Below, one piece after another: positions 26,943 to 35,328 of a stretch of 64,000 nt of DNA (the first letter of the stretch is position 1; each line of letters begins with the position of its first letter). The stretch lies in assembly GCF_014639535.1 (NCBI RefSeq), contig NZ_BMGA01000008.1:62001-126000 (forward strand). Reading direction: 5' to 3'. A program made the translations under genes and the position numbers. The DNA comes from Flavobacterium palustre. Its GTDB lineage: Bacteria; Bacteroidota; Bacteroidia; Flavobacteriales; Flavobacteriaceae. Under the pieces are notes generated by a model. That model did no database searches. It was not told the origin of the DNA and was given only the letters and a program-made list of their open reading frames with translations.

Positions 26943-27174
26943 GTGACCCCTACGATACAATTTTCAAACCATTTTATGCAGGATTTGAAGAAATTGGCCT
27001 GTTTTTTAAGTTTACTTGTAAGATAAATATTTTTAATTTTTGTAAAAGCGGTTTATATGTATAGTAAAGGTTAAATGTTCGAAAAGTTGTCCACCTTTAT
27101 TTACTTTAAATTTTGATTTTTTGAAGCCCTTTTGGGTACTGATACAGACAGGGCTTTTTTTAGCAACAATCTAT
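26943..27174. other. Non-coding stretch with an orphan plus-strand hairpin
   Basis: No ORF. AAGCCCT (27124-27130) pairs with AGGGCTT (27150-27156), followed by a T7 tract on the plus strand only, which has the form of a terminator although no plus-strand gene precedes it. It may end a small RNA, or be a leftover of a lost gene. Confidence 0.4.
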
Positions 27175-27636
27175 TTATAAATTAATGTTGTGCAGATTTT
27201 TTATTTCAGACATTACAAAAGTGCTCTGCGTACTGCCGATACTTTCGACGGAACCTAATTTATTAAAGACGAAATTCTGATAATGTTTCATATCCTTAGC
27301 GAAAACCTTAAGGATAAAATCATAATCTCCAGAAATATTATAACATTCCACCACTTCATCAATTTTCATAATATCCTCGACAAAGCTGTTGCCGATGTTG
27401 CGATCATGTTGTTTGAGCTTTATATTGCAAAAAACAATAAATCCATGTCCAAATTTCTCATGGTCAATTAAGGCGATGTATTTTTTGATGTACCCATTAT
27501 TTTCGAGCCTTTTTACACGCTGCAGCACAGGAGTTGGAGACAGATTTACCTGCGCGGCCAGTTCCTTGATGGTAAAACTTGAATTGTTTCCCAGTATTTT
27601 CAGCAAAAGCAGATCGGTAGTATCGAGTTCTTCCAT
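27175..27636 (-). CDS. Lrp/AsnC-family transcriptional regulator
   Basis: A 153-aa regulator with an N-terminal winged HTH (LLLLKILGNNSSFTIKELAA and LSPTPVLQRVKRLENNGYIK, residues 7-50) and the C-terminal RAM/AsnC ligand-binding domain (IDEVVECYNISGDYDFILKV, residues about 88-108). Such proteins respond to amino acids. The following genes on the same strand upstream include a MesX/MesD methionine synthase pair, so methionine or a related amino acid is a reasonable candidate effector. The 230-bp gap to the OYE gene suggests it has its own promoter. Confidence 0.92.
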   Translation of the reverse strand: MEELDTTDLLLLKILGNNSSFTIKELAAQVNLSPTPVLQRVKRLENNGYIKKYIALIDHEKFGHGFIVFCNIKLKQHDRNIGNSFVEDIMKIDEVVECYNISGDYDFILKVFAKDMKHYQNFVFNKLGSVESIGSTQSTFVMSEIKNLHNINL

Positions 27637-27867
27637 AGAATAAAAATCTTCTTAAGTTTCAAAAATACATTTAAAAAAATAAATAACACCTGTTTTGTGT
27701 TTTAAAACAGCTGAATTCTCTTAAGTAAGAATGTCTGATAGTTTTTTTAGTTGTATAACATAACTTCGCATAGCGAATTGAGCTGATTGATATTTCAATA
27801 TGAAGTCCGCTTGTAGAATGCTTTTTTAGTGTACTGGTTTGGTTTACTTGTCTATATTGTATGGATT

Positions 27868-28950
27868 TTATTCATTCCAAAGCGGATAATCAGTATAACC
27901 ATGTTTACCGCCCCCAAACATTGTTGTCCTGTCTGGTTTATTAAGCGTGGCACTTTTTTCAAACCGTTCAGGCAGGTCAGGGTTTGCGATGTATAACGTG
28001 CCAAAGGAAATAAGCTTTGCTATACCTTTTTCAAGTTCTTCTTCGGCAGAAGTCTTGTCATACCCTGAATTAGCAATAAGTGTTTGGCGTATCTTACTGC
28101 CAAAGAATTCAATCTCGTTTTCAGCGGCATAATGTTCAGGCGAAGGGAAATTGGAACTTCGTCTCATGAGTTCAACATGGGCAAAGTCCAGTTTGTTCAG
28201 TTCTTCAATCAGGTAGGTATAGGTGCCGGCAGGGTCATCCAATACCATATCACCATAGGGATGGTAAGGGGATATTTTAATACCCACCTTTTCACTACCC
28301 ACGGCACTGATTAATTCCTGCATCACTTCCAGTACAAAGCGGACTTTGTTAGGTATGCTGCCGCCATAACCATCTGTCCTTTGGTTGGCACTTTCTGCTA
28401 AAAACTGGTTGGGCAGATATCCATTGGCAGCATGAAGCTGAACCCCGTCAAAACCTGCGGCTATGGCATTTTTTGCGGCCTGGCCATAGTCCTTTATAGT
28501 CTGCTTGATTTCTTGGATTGTCATTTCCTGAGGTATTTCGTAATCCTTCTTACCTTGGGAGGTAAAATGCTGCATTCCCCTTACAGGCAGGGGTGATGGC
28601 GCTAAAGGGAGCCTGCCGTTTCTGTCTACAGAATGTCCCATGCGGCCGGTGTGCCAAAGCTGAGCTATAATAACTCCGCCCTTATCGTGTACCGCCGCTG
28701 TAACTTTCTTCCATGCATCTATTTGTTGATTGGTAAAAATACCAGGAGTGAGCGGACTGCCGGTAGCTTCTTCACTGATTCTTATGGATTCGGTTAACAG
28801 CATACCTGCACTTGCCCTTTGGGTGTAGTACTCTACTGTTAAATCACCCACTAAGCCATTTATGTCTGTACGGCCCCTGGTCATCGCAGCCATTACCATT
28901 CTGTTTTTTAGGCTGACACCGCCTAACTGTGTTTTTTTTAAAAGTTTCAT
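27868..28950 (-). CDS. Old Yellow Enzyme family alkene reductase
   Basis: FMN-dependent NAD(P)H oxidoreductase of 360 aa that reduces electron-poor double bonds; relatives include NemA and XenA/B. The TIM barrel starts LLKKTQLGGVSLKNRMVMAA with the next block TRGRTDINGLVGDLTVEYYTQRA; substrate-binding His/Asn lies in GFDGVQLHAANGYLPNQFLA near residues 165-184, and RTDGYGGS is the OYE signature around 190. The natural substrate is unknown. It is on the same strand as the symporter and MesX/MesD genes, 117 bp after the symporter. The coding GC looks higher than that of the flanking kinase genes. Confidence 0.92.
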   Translation of the reverse strand: MKLLKKTQLGGVSLKNRMVMAAMTRGRTDINGLVGDLTVEYYTQRASAGMLLTESIRISEEATGSPLTPGIFTNQQIDAWKKVTAAVHDKGGVIIAQLWHTGRMGHSVDRNGRLPLAPSPLPVRGMQHFTSQGKKDYEIPQEMTIQEIKQTIKDYGQAAKNAIAAGFDGVQLHAANGYLPNQFLAESANQRTDGYGGSIPNKVRFVLEVMQELISAVGSEKVGIKISPYHPYGDMVLDDPAGTYTYLIEELNKLDFAHVELMRRSSNFPSPEHYAAENEIEFFGSKIRQTLIANSGYDKTSAEEELEKGIAKLISFGTLYIANPDLPERFEKSATLNKPDRTTMFGGGKHGYTDYPLWNE

Positions 28951-29067
28951 ACCACTTTTTTAAAATTGTTATTGTTGATCAAAGACAAGCAGCTAAAAAC
29001 CTTCATCTATGCCATCTGCGGGAGATCTTTTTTGCTAAGTTAATTATGTAAGATGTTTCTGTGAATA

Positions 29068-30060
29068 TTATGCTTTTTTCCGTTGAGCCATACGCTGAGC
29101 GATGACGCTGGAGGCAATTAATTGAAAGGCATGGTAAAGCATAAGCGGCAACAATACGATACCGGTGATGGTGCTATGCTGAAAGAGCACTTTTGACATG
29201 ACTGTGCCATGTACTAATGACTTTTTAGATCCACAAAATAAGACCGTAATACGATCTTCAACTGAAAAGCCAAACAAGCGGCTGAGTAGTCCTACACAAA
29301 GGAATACAGCAAAAAATAAACCCACCATCCCCGCAGCTAGTCCGGCAAGTTCAAGAGCGGTGAAGCCTTCAAAAAGATGCTGGGAGAATGACTTGCAAAA
29401 AGACGTGTAAATGATCGTTAGGATAACTCCCTGATCGAAATATTTGAGCTGTTTCTTATATTTTTCGGCAATGGCGCCAAAACGGGAGTTGAGACTGATG
29501 CCGATGATGACAGGCAATAAGACTTGAAGAATCAGCTTTATGAAGATATCAGTGGTGTCAAAATCGCCTGTTGCAGAAGCGATGAACAGTCCAACCCAAA
29601 TCGGTGTAACCACTACGCCTATCAAACTTGAGATGCTCGCATTGAAAATGGCTGCGGGAATGTTGCCCCTGGAGATAGAAACCATGACCACAGAAGAGGA
29701 AACTGTGGACGGTAAAGCCGCCAGAAAAAATACACCCAGCCAAAGTAATTCGAAGCCGTTGTTGACAAACAAGGGGCGAAATGCCAAAACGATGAGTGGA
29801 AAAAACAAAAAGGTTGTCAGCTGGACGACAATGTGCATTTTCCAGTTTGTAAGCCCGGTTTTTAGTTTTTCTACACTCAGTCGCAAACCATAAAACAAAA
29901 AAATAAACGACACGCCTATATTGGCAATCTCTTCCAGCGAAACAGGTTCTTTGACCATGCCCGGCTGAGGCAAAAAATGAGCCAGCAGGATCATGGTGCC
30001 TATCATTAGCAGGAAACCGTCGAAACCTGCTTTGCTTAATACTTGTAATAACTTTTTCAA
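29068..30060 (-). CDS. Bile acid:sodium symporter family protein (second copy)
   Basis: A 330-aa membrane protein, the paralogue of 4608-5600. Shared landmarks are IGVSFIFLFYGLRLSVEKLK, ALPSTVSSSVVMVSISRGNI, IPAAIFNASISSLIGVVVTP and CGSKKSLVHGTVMSKVL. Nine to ten membrane segments are visible. Its place between the methionine synthase and OYE genes suggests that it imports or exports a small organic anion linked to that pathway, but that is speculation. The two copies differ clearly in base composition, this one being more GC-rich, which argues against recent duplication. Confidence 0.9.
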   Translation of the reverse strand: MKKLLQVLSKAGFDGFLLMIGTMILLAHFLPQPGMVKEPVSLEEIANIGVSFIFLFYGLRLSVEKLKTGLTNWKMHIVVQLTTFLFFPLIVLAFRPLFVNNGFELLWLGVFFLAALPSTVSSSVVMVSISRGNIPAAIFNASISSLIGVVVTPIWVGLFIASATGDFDTTDIFIKLILQVLLPVIIGISLNSRFGAIAEKYKKQLKYFDQGVILTIIYTSFCKSFSQHLFEGFTALELAGLAAGMVGLFFAVFLCVGLLSRLFGFSVEDRITVLFCGSKKSLVHGTVMSKVLFQHSTITGIVLLPLMLYHAFQLIASSVIAQRMAQRKKA

Positions 30061-30161
30061 TATGATATTTAATATGTCAATTAAGAATTTTTTAAAGCCA
30101 ATCTGGCCTATAAAGGAGTTTTCGTAAAACTGTAATTCAGGAAACGCATTGTAGATTGAGA

Positions 30162-31190
30162 CTACATCCCAAATTCTCTGCGTATGATTTCTGCTCCTGC
30201 ACTTAAGGCATTTAACTTGCCTCTTGCCACGTCTCGGGACAAAGGAGCCATACCGCAGTTTGTTGAAGGATAAAGGTTTTCGATATCTACAAACTCAAGA
30301 GTTCTACGCAGGGTATCTGCTACTTCTTCCGGTGTTTCGATAGTGTTGGTTGCCACATCAATTGCACCGACCATTACTTTTTTGCCGCGAACCAGTTCGA
30401 TTAAATTAAAAGGCACACGCGAGTTATGGCATTCCAATGAGACAATATCAATATTGGATTTTTGAATTTTAGGGAAAATTTCCTCGTACTGGCGCCACTC
30501 TGAACCCAATGTCTTTTTCCAGTCATTATTAGCTTGTATGCCATAACCGTAACAGATATGTACCGCAGTTTGGCATTTTAAACCTTCAATGGCACGTTCC
30601 AATGCTACCATTCCCCAATCGTTTACTTCATCAAAGAACACATTAAATGCCGGTTCATCAAACTGGATAATATCTACCCCGGCATCTTGCAGTTCTCTTG
30701 CTTCTTCATTAAGCAATTTCGCAAATTCCCATGCCAGTTTTTCACGGCTTTTGTAATGGTCATCATACAAAGTATCTACCATTGTCATCGGTCCCGGCAG
30801 TGCCCATTTTATAGGTTGATCTGTCAGCGTGCGTAAAAATTTGACATCTTCGACAAAAACTGCTTTTTGGCGTGCAACCTCGCCTACAACGACAGGAACA
30901 CTTGCATCATAACGGTCACGGATTTTTACGATTTTACGATTTTCAAAATCTACACCGCTTAAATGCTCGATAAAAGTGGTTACGAAATGCTGGCGTGTCT
31001 GTTCGCCATCACTAATTATATCCACGCCTGCCAACTGCTGTTCATGCAGAGAAATGCGCAAAGCATCCTGTTTTCCTTCAATTAACTGATCTCCTTCTAA
31101 TTTCCAGGGCGACCAGAGTTTTTCGGGCGGTGCAAGCCAGGCAGGTTTAGGTAAACTTCCCACAATTGAAGTCGGTACTAATTTTTTCAT
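30162..31190 (-). CDS. mesD: Core methionine synthase, MesD type
   Basis: A 342-aa zinc methyltransferase corresponding to the C-terminal catalytic half of MetE, without the MetE N-terminal folate-binding half. Start SIVGSLPKPAWLAPP is typical. Other landmarks: ISDGEQTRQHFVTTFIEHL near 59-78, WALPGPMTMVDTLYDDHY, IQFDEPAFNVFFDEV, and the likely metal ligands in AVHICYGYG (His and Cys) and STNCGMAPL (Cys). It makes methionine from homocysteine with a methyl donor other than folate-polyglutamate. The partner gene (DUF1852, MesX) lies 30 bp upstream; in the described MesD family MesX and oxygen are needed. The assignment rests on this pairing and on my memory of the family. Confidence 0.85.
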   Translation of the reverse strand: MKKLVPTSIVGSLPKPAWLAPPEKLWSPWKLEGDQLIEGKQDALRISLHEQQLAGVDIISDGEQTRQHFVTTFIEHLSGVDFENRKIVKIRDRYDASVPVVVGEVARQKAVFVEDVKFLRTLTDQPIKWALPGPMTMVDTLYDDHYKSREKLAWEFAKLLNEEARELQDAGVDIIQFDEPAFNVFFDEVNDWGMVALERAIEGLKCQTAVHICYGYGIQANNDWKKTLGSEWRQYEEIFPKIQKSNIDIVSLECHNSRVPFNLIELVRGKKVMVGAIDVATNTIETPEEVADTLRRTLEFVDIENLYPSTNCGMAPLSRDVARGKLNALSAGAEIIRREFGM

Positions 31191-31220
31191 AATAAAATAT
31201 TTTTAATGTGCTGTAATTAA

Positions 31221-32225
31221 TTAAAGATCAAAATTGGCAGACCACTGCTCTAAGGCATTTTTGTAAGGCTTAATGAAATACTCTTCTGCATATTTACCCT
31301 GTTCGACAGCCAGTCGGCTGCGCTCTTCGCGGTCATAATCAACGCGGGTCAGTGAATAATCTTCGTGTTTAAGGCTAGGTTGATAGATTTTCCCGGCCGC
31401 TGAATTTGAATTGTAAATTTCAGGGCGATAAATCTTCTGGAAAGTCTCCATCGTGCTGATTGAGCTGATTAGTCCAAGATCAGTATAATCAGCAAGCAGA
31501 TCTCCGGAATGATAAAAAGCCATCGGTGCAACACTGTTCGGGGGCATGAAAAAACGAACTTTTAAACCCATTTTAGAGAAATATTCATCAGTGATAGAGT
31601 ACTGATCCTGCAGATACTCGAAACCCAGAACGGGATGCTGATACTCAGTACGAGTATAAGTTTTGTTGCTTGATAGACTTAGACAAATTATCGGTGACAT
31701 CTTAAAGTACTCTTTATAAGTGGCTGAATTCACAAAGCACTTATACAGTTTTCCGTGCAAGTCACCAAAATTTTCAGGAATACAAAAATCAGGTTTATTT
31801 TTATTGTACTCGGTCAATAAAATACTGAAATCATAATCACGGACATAAGAAGAAAAATTATTTCCAGCGATACCTTCGATACGCTGGTTAGTTTTACGGT
31901 CAAAAATATTCGTTTTTAAAACTTCAATCAACGGCAGATTGTTAATACCATTCTTATCATCAATAGTCATCGTTACTGTGATGATTTCAAGTTCTACAAG
32001 ATAACGATCAGCTTTAGGATTATCCAAATGAGCCAATGCATTGAATCGATTGTTAATCATATTTAAGGCATTACGTAAGTTTTGCTGACGATTATTTCCT
32101 CTAGCCAAGTTTGCAAAATTGGTCGTCAGACGTGTTTGACTTGAGGGGTGATAGTTTTCATCTAGACAAGTACTATCGAGCTTGAATGCAAAATCAGACT
32201 TGATTGTATTTTTGGTGTTTTTCAT
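31221..32225 (-). CDS. mesX: DUF1852 protein, putative MesX
   Basis: A 334-aa soluble protein that I recognise as DUF1852, the partner of MesD in the oxygen-dependent methionine synthase system; it is thought to act as an oxygenase-like accessory. Landmarks: FKLDSTCLDENYHPSSQTRL, TTNFANLARGNNRQQNLRNA, MINNRFNALAHLDNPKADRY and VARFFMPPNSVAPM-like text near residue 250 (VRFFMPPNSVAPMAFYHSGD). A frame opens at 32273, but ATG at 32225 with a purine-rich stretch before it (AAAAGAAAG) is the better start. It is followed by mesD 30 bp downstream, so the pair is an operon. Confidence 0.82.
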   Translation of the reverse strand: MKNTKNTIKSDFAFKLDSTCLDENYHPSSQTRLTTNFANLARGNNRQQNLRNALNMINNRFNALAHLDNPKADRYLVELEIITVTMTIDDKNGINNLPLIEVLKTNIFDRKTNQRIEGIAGNNFSSYVRDYDFSILLTEYNKNKPDFCIPENFGDLHGKLYKCFVNSATYKEYFKMSPIICLSLSSNKTYTRTEYQHPVLGFEYLQDQYSITDEYFSKMGLKVRFFMPPNSVAPMAFYHSGDLLADYTDLGLISSISTMETFQKIYRPEIYNSNSAAGKIYQPSLKHEDYSLTRVDYDREERSRLAVEQGKYAEEYFIKPYKNALEQWSANFDL

Positions 32226-32319
32226 ATCTTTCTTTTCGTTTATTCTTGAATCTCCTAATATGATCGCTTCCATTTAATTAGGTATAGTTATTTATACTGC
32301 AAATTTTTAAATAAAAGAT

Positions 32320-32344
32320 TTATAAATCAAATTTTGATTTATAA
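32320..32344. promoter_or_regulatory. Perfect palindrome upstream of mesX, candidate operator
   Basis: TTATAAATCAAA (320-331) and TTTGATTTATAA (333-344) are perfect arms around one central base, about 95 bp upstream of the mesX start. The spacing and symmetry suit a dimeric regulator; which one is unknown. Confidence 0.5.
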
Positions 32345-33180
32345 TAAGCTAATTAATCTATTGTGGAATTATTTTGTAGATAATTAGTGTTTTTTGTGGT
32401 ATAATAATGAAGGAAAACAGATAAATTATCTTTAGAAAACTTTGTTATGATTGATTGAAGCTGACTGCAGCGCCTCAAAAAGATGCTAGATTAACTATTA
32501 GAAATAGTAAATATGATATATTTATGTCCTGTACTTGTTTGCTAAAGAATTAAATACTTAAAAATGAGCTTTGTCGCATCTATTTGTAACTAATTATTTT
32601 TAGAGATTCAAAAAATACTAAATGAATACCAAAGGGCATTGTTATCCCAAAGTTATTATCCTTTAGGTAGTCTATTTAAATTATGATTTACATTGAGTTG
32701 TAGCGATGTTGAGAAAATAATGAAGATCAGAGGGAGTATTGTGGATCTTTCCCCTATTCAGCGATAGTTTTATAAGTTTACATCTTTCATTGGGTCGGAG
32801 ATGAAAAGTGAAAAAGCATTGTGAGGCATAACTGGAGACTTGATAAAACCTAAATCAAAGTAAAAAAACATTTGACGCTATTTATATTGCGTAGTTGATA
32901 AATTGGGAATTACTGTTGATTATGAATATATTCAAACCTAAATTTCTTTGATCTAGATTTTGCTGGGATTTATTTAAATATACATGTGTTACGATTCTGT
33001 CACAAAACTTAAATTGCTAAAACATCAGTATAATTCGAATTAACTTTTTGTTCAGAAAAGAAGTTCCTTTAAAATCTATATCATTTATCTTTTCTTGATT
33101 TGGTTTTAATCAAGTAGTTAGTTAAGAAGTGCTATTTGTTAAAAAAACTAATTTTTAAAATAATGATAATTAGATTCTTG
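32345..33180. other. Long non-coding region, nothing identified
   Basis: About 830 bp without a convincing ORF, tRNA or terminator. I checked for methionine/SAM riboswitch-like structure before mesX and saw none. Confidence 0.5.
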
Positions 33181-33182
33181 CC

Positions 33183-33201
33183 GGTTTGAATCCAGTCGAG
33201 G
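33183..33201 (+). repeat. Inverted copy of the tRNA-Arg 3' end
   Basis: The 19 bp GGTTTGAATCCAGTCGAGG are identical to the T-arm and acceptor part of the tRNA-Arg gene (33332-33314 on the minus strand), but in inverted orientation 110 bp away. Confidence 0.8.
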
Positions 33202-33274
33202 AACTCTATGAAAAATATAAATCGCAGTTATATGTATGATTTGATTTATAAAATAGAGTTTAAAATATATAAAA

Positions 33275-33302
33275 AAAGCTTATTTCTTTCGAAATAAGCT
33301 TT
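33275..33302 (-). terminator. Terminator of tRNA-Arg
   Basis: AAAGCTTATTTC pairs perfectly with GAAATAAGCTTT across a 4-nt loop, with a T7 tract next on the minus strand; it begins 9 bp after the tRNA 3' end. Confidence 0.85.
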
Positions 33303-33310
33303 AATTTTTG

Positions 33311-33384
33311 TGACCTCGACTGGATTCAAACCAGTAACCTTCTGAGCCGTAATCAGATGCGCTATTCAGTTGCGCCACGAGGCC
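33311..33384 (-). tRNA. tRNA-Arg (anticodon ACG)
   Basis: A 74-nt cloverleaf on the minus strand: acceptor GGCCTCG pairs with CGAGGTC, the D-arm holds GCGCAACTGAATAGCGC, the anticodon stem-loop TCTGATTACGGCTCAGA shows ACG, and the T-arm is CTGGTTTGAATCCAG with discriminator A. CCA is not encoded. Confidence 0.95.
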
Positions 33385-33477
33385 TTTTGCAGTTGCTTTG
33401 TAAAGCGTGATTGCGGGTGCAAATATAGGGATAAATGTGTAACTTGCAAGCATAAATTTCAATAAATACTAAAAAAA

Positions 33478-33990
33478 ATGAAGTTAGAAAAATATATCCG
33501 TGATATTCAGGGATTTCCAAAAGAAGGAATTTTGTTTAAAGATATTACTCCGTTGTTAAATGACGCTAAAGCGACTCAGGAATGTCTTAAAATCTTAGTG
33601 GAATCATTGAAAGGACAAAAAATAAATAAGGTCGTTGGTGCTGAAAGTAGGGGTTTTTTGTTCGGAATGTTATTAGCGCAGGGGTTAAATGCCGGTTTTG
33701 TGCCAGTGAGAAAGCCTAATAAATTGCCTTATGAAACCATCTCTGCTTCTTATGATTTAGAATATGGAACCGATATTTTAGAAATTCATAAAGATGCTAT
33801 TCAAAAAGGGGATAAGGTGTTAATTCACGATGATGTTTTGGCAACCGGAGGAACGGCTAAAGCGGTTTGTGAATTGGTTGAAAAATTGGGAGGCGAAATC
33901 GTGCAATGTAATTTCCTGATGGAGCTGACTTTTCTTAATGGTCGCGAGAAATTAAATGGTTATGATATTTTTGCTGCTTTAAGGTATTAA
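33478..33990 (+). CDS. apt: Adenine phosphoribosyltransferase
   Basis: Purine salvage enzyme, adenine + PRPP to AMP, 170 aa, cytoplasmic. It starts IRDIQGFPKEGILFKDITPL, shows VGAESRGFLFGMLLA (flexible loop region) near residues 57-71, and has the PRPP-binding motif VLIHDDVLATGGTAKA at about 119-134. Length and motif order are textbook for Apt. It is the first gene of a plus-strand run that continues with DUF1684 and TatD genes; a gap of 57 bp separates it from the next start. Confidence 0.95.
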   Translation: MKLEKYIRDIQGFPKEGILFKDITPLLNDAKATQECLKILVESLKGQKINKVVGAESRGFLFGMLLAQGLNAGFVPVRKPNKLPYETISASYDLEYGTDILEIHKDAIQKGDKVLIHDDVLATGGTAKAVCELVEKLGGEIVQCNFLMELTFLNGREKLNGYDIFAALRY

Positions 33991-34047
33991 CCAAATTGCC
34001 TTTGTAGCTTTACAACTTTTAAGCTATTTTTGCATAAAAATTTGAAG

Positions 34048-34650
34048 ATGAGGTATATTCTGTTGTTTAGTATTTTGTTCCAAAGTGTTTTTGGTTTCAG
34101 TCAGGAAAAATTTGATTTGGCTGCAGCCAAAAAATACCAACAGGAGTTAAATAAGGAATTTGCCGATGCTAAAACAAGTCCTTTAGAAACGAAAGATTTA
34201 GCTGAGTTTAAAGGTTTGGATTTCTATCCTGTCAATAAAAAGTATTTTGTCAACGCTCATTTTGTGAGAACTCCCCAGGAGAAGCCGTTCAAAATGAAAA
34301 CTACTACTAACAGAATGCCGGTATATGTGAAATACGGAGAAGTACACTTTGAAATCGACGGGCAAAAATGCCTACTGAATGTGTATCAGGATTTGGAATT
34401 AATTCAGAATCCCAAATACAAAGACGATTTGTTTTTACCATTTTTTGACGAAACCTCCGGAAAAGAAAGTTACATTGGCGGGAAATACATTGATTTAAAA
34501 ATCCCAAAAGGCAATACCATAGCTATTGATTTTAATAGGTCATACAATCCGTATTGTGCTTATAGTTACCGTTATTCCTGCCCGAGAGTCCCTTTGGAAA
34601 ACAATTTGAAAGTGGCTATTCGTGCCGGTGTTAAAAAATTCCATGACTAA
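34048..34650 (+). CDS. DUF1684 domain-containing secreted protein
   Basis: Exported 200-aa protein (signal peptide MRYILLFSILFQSVFGFSQ). The rest is DUF1684: LAEFKGLDFYPVNKKYFVNA, MPVYVKYGEVHFEIDGQKC, LFLPFFDETSGKESYIGGKY and the closing NPYCAYSYRYSCPRVPLENN. The NPYCAY and CPxP motifs are conserved in the family, whose function is unknown. An in-frame ATG at 34030 precedes, but 34048 gives the better signal peptide. The last base of its stop codon is the first base of the tatD-like gene (TAATG), so the two are coupled. Confidence 0.88.
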   Translation: MRYILLFSILFQSVFGFSQEKFDLAAAKKYQQELNKEFADAKTSPLETKDLAEFKGLDFYPVNKKYFVNAHFVRTPQEKPFKMKTTTNRMPVYVKYGEVHFEIDGQKCLLNVYQDLELIQNPKYKDDLFLPFFDETSGKESYIGGKYIDLKIPKGNTIAIDFNRSYNPYCAYSYRYSCPRVPLENNLKVAIRAGVKKFHD

Positions 34651-35297
34651 TGCAGTATTTCAATTTACATACGCATCAGTTTAAAAATCAGGAACACATT
34701 CTGGAATTAGTTAATCAATATCCGCAGGAATTTGACCAGACAATCACCAATTATTCGATTGGGATTCATCCTTTGTTTATTGATGAAAACCGATTAGAAA
34801 GTGATTTAGAAATTCTGGAGCAAAAAGCTGGCTTACCGGAATGCTTAGCAATAGGCGAATGTGGTTTGGATAAACGCAGCGAAACTTCTTTTGAGATTCA
34901 ATTGGAAGGTTTAAAAAGACAATTCCTTTTAGCCGAAAAATTCCAAAAACCGCTTGTGATACATTGTGTTCATGCTTTTCAGGAACTAGTTGAAATAAAG
35001 AACCAATTGCAAATTACAGTTCCTATTATCATTCATGGATTTTCTAAAAAAGAGCAGTTGGCAAAACAACTTCTCAATAATGGATTTTATCTTTCTTTTG
35101 GGAGATATTTACTCGTAAATCCCGAATTGGAATCGGTTTTTAATAATGTTCCCGAAAATCGTTTTTTCTTGGAAACTGATACTTCTGACTATACTATTGA
35201 AGAAGTGTATGCCTTGGCAGCAAAATATAAAAAAATAACTGTAACGGAATTGCAGCAAATTATTTCAAATAATTTCAATACCGTTTTTAATAAATAA
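34650..35297 (+). CDS. TatD family metal-dependent hydrolase
   Basis: A 215-aa TIM-barrel hydrolase. It begins YFNLHTHQFKNQEH (the HxH metal site), has IGECGLDKRSETSFEIQLEG near 71-90 (catalytic Glu), LVIHCVHAFQELVEI near 109-123 and LETDTSDYTIEEVYALAAKY near 173-192 with the metal-binding Asp. It is shorter than E. coli TatD by about 45 residues. TatD proteins act as DNases or in D-aminoacyl-tRNA clearance; the substrate here is unknown. It overlaps the DUF1684 stop codon. Confidence 0.88.
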   Translation: MQYFNLHTHQFKNQEHILELVNQYPQEFDQTITNYSIGIHPLFIDENRLESDLEILEQKAGLPECLAIGECGLDKRSETSFEIQLEGLKRQFLLAEKFQKPLVIHCVHAFQELVEIKNQLQITVPIIIHGFSKKEQLAKQLLNNGFYLSFGRYLLVNPELESVFNNVPENRFFLETDTSDYTIEEVYALAAKYKKITVTELQQIISNNFNTVFNK

Positions 35298-35328
35298 ATA
35301 AATTACCGAATACATAAATACCTTTATT

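Noticed and set aside
26944-26985. A tRNA-like 3' fragment (GGTTTGAA, then GGGGTCAC on the minus strand) followed by a terminator
   Set aside because: It resembles the tRNA-Arg terminator context, but stems do not pair well enough to call a tRNA or even a clear remnant.
32226-32700. Possible SAM or methionine riboswitch upstream of mesX
   Set aside because: No known riboswitch core was recognised; only a DNA-type palindrome is visible.
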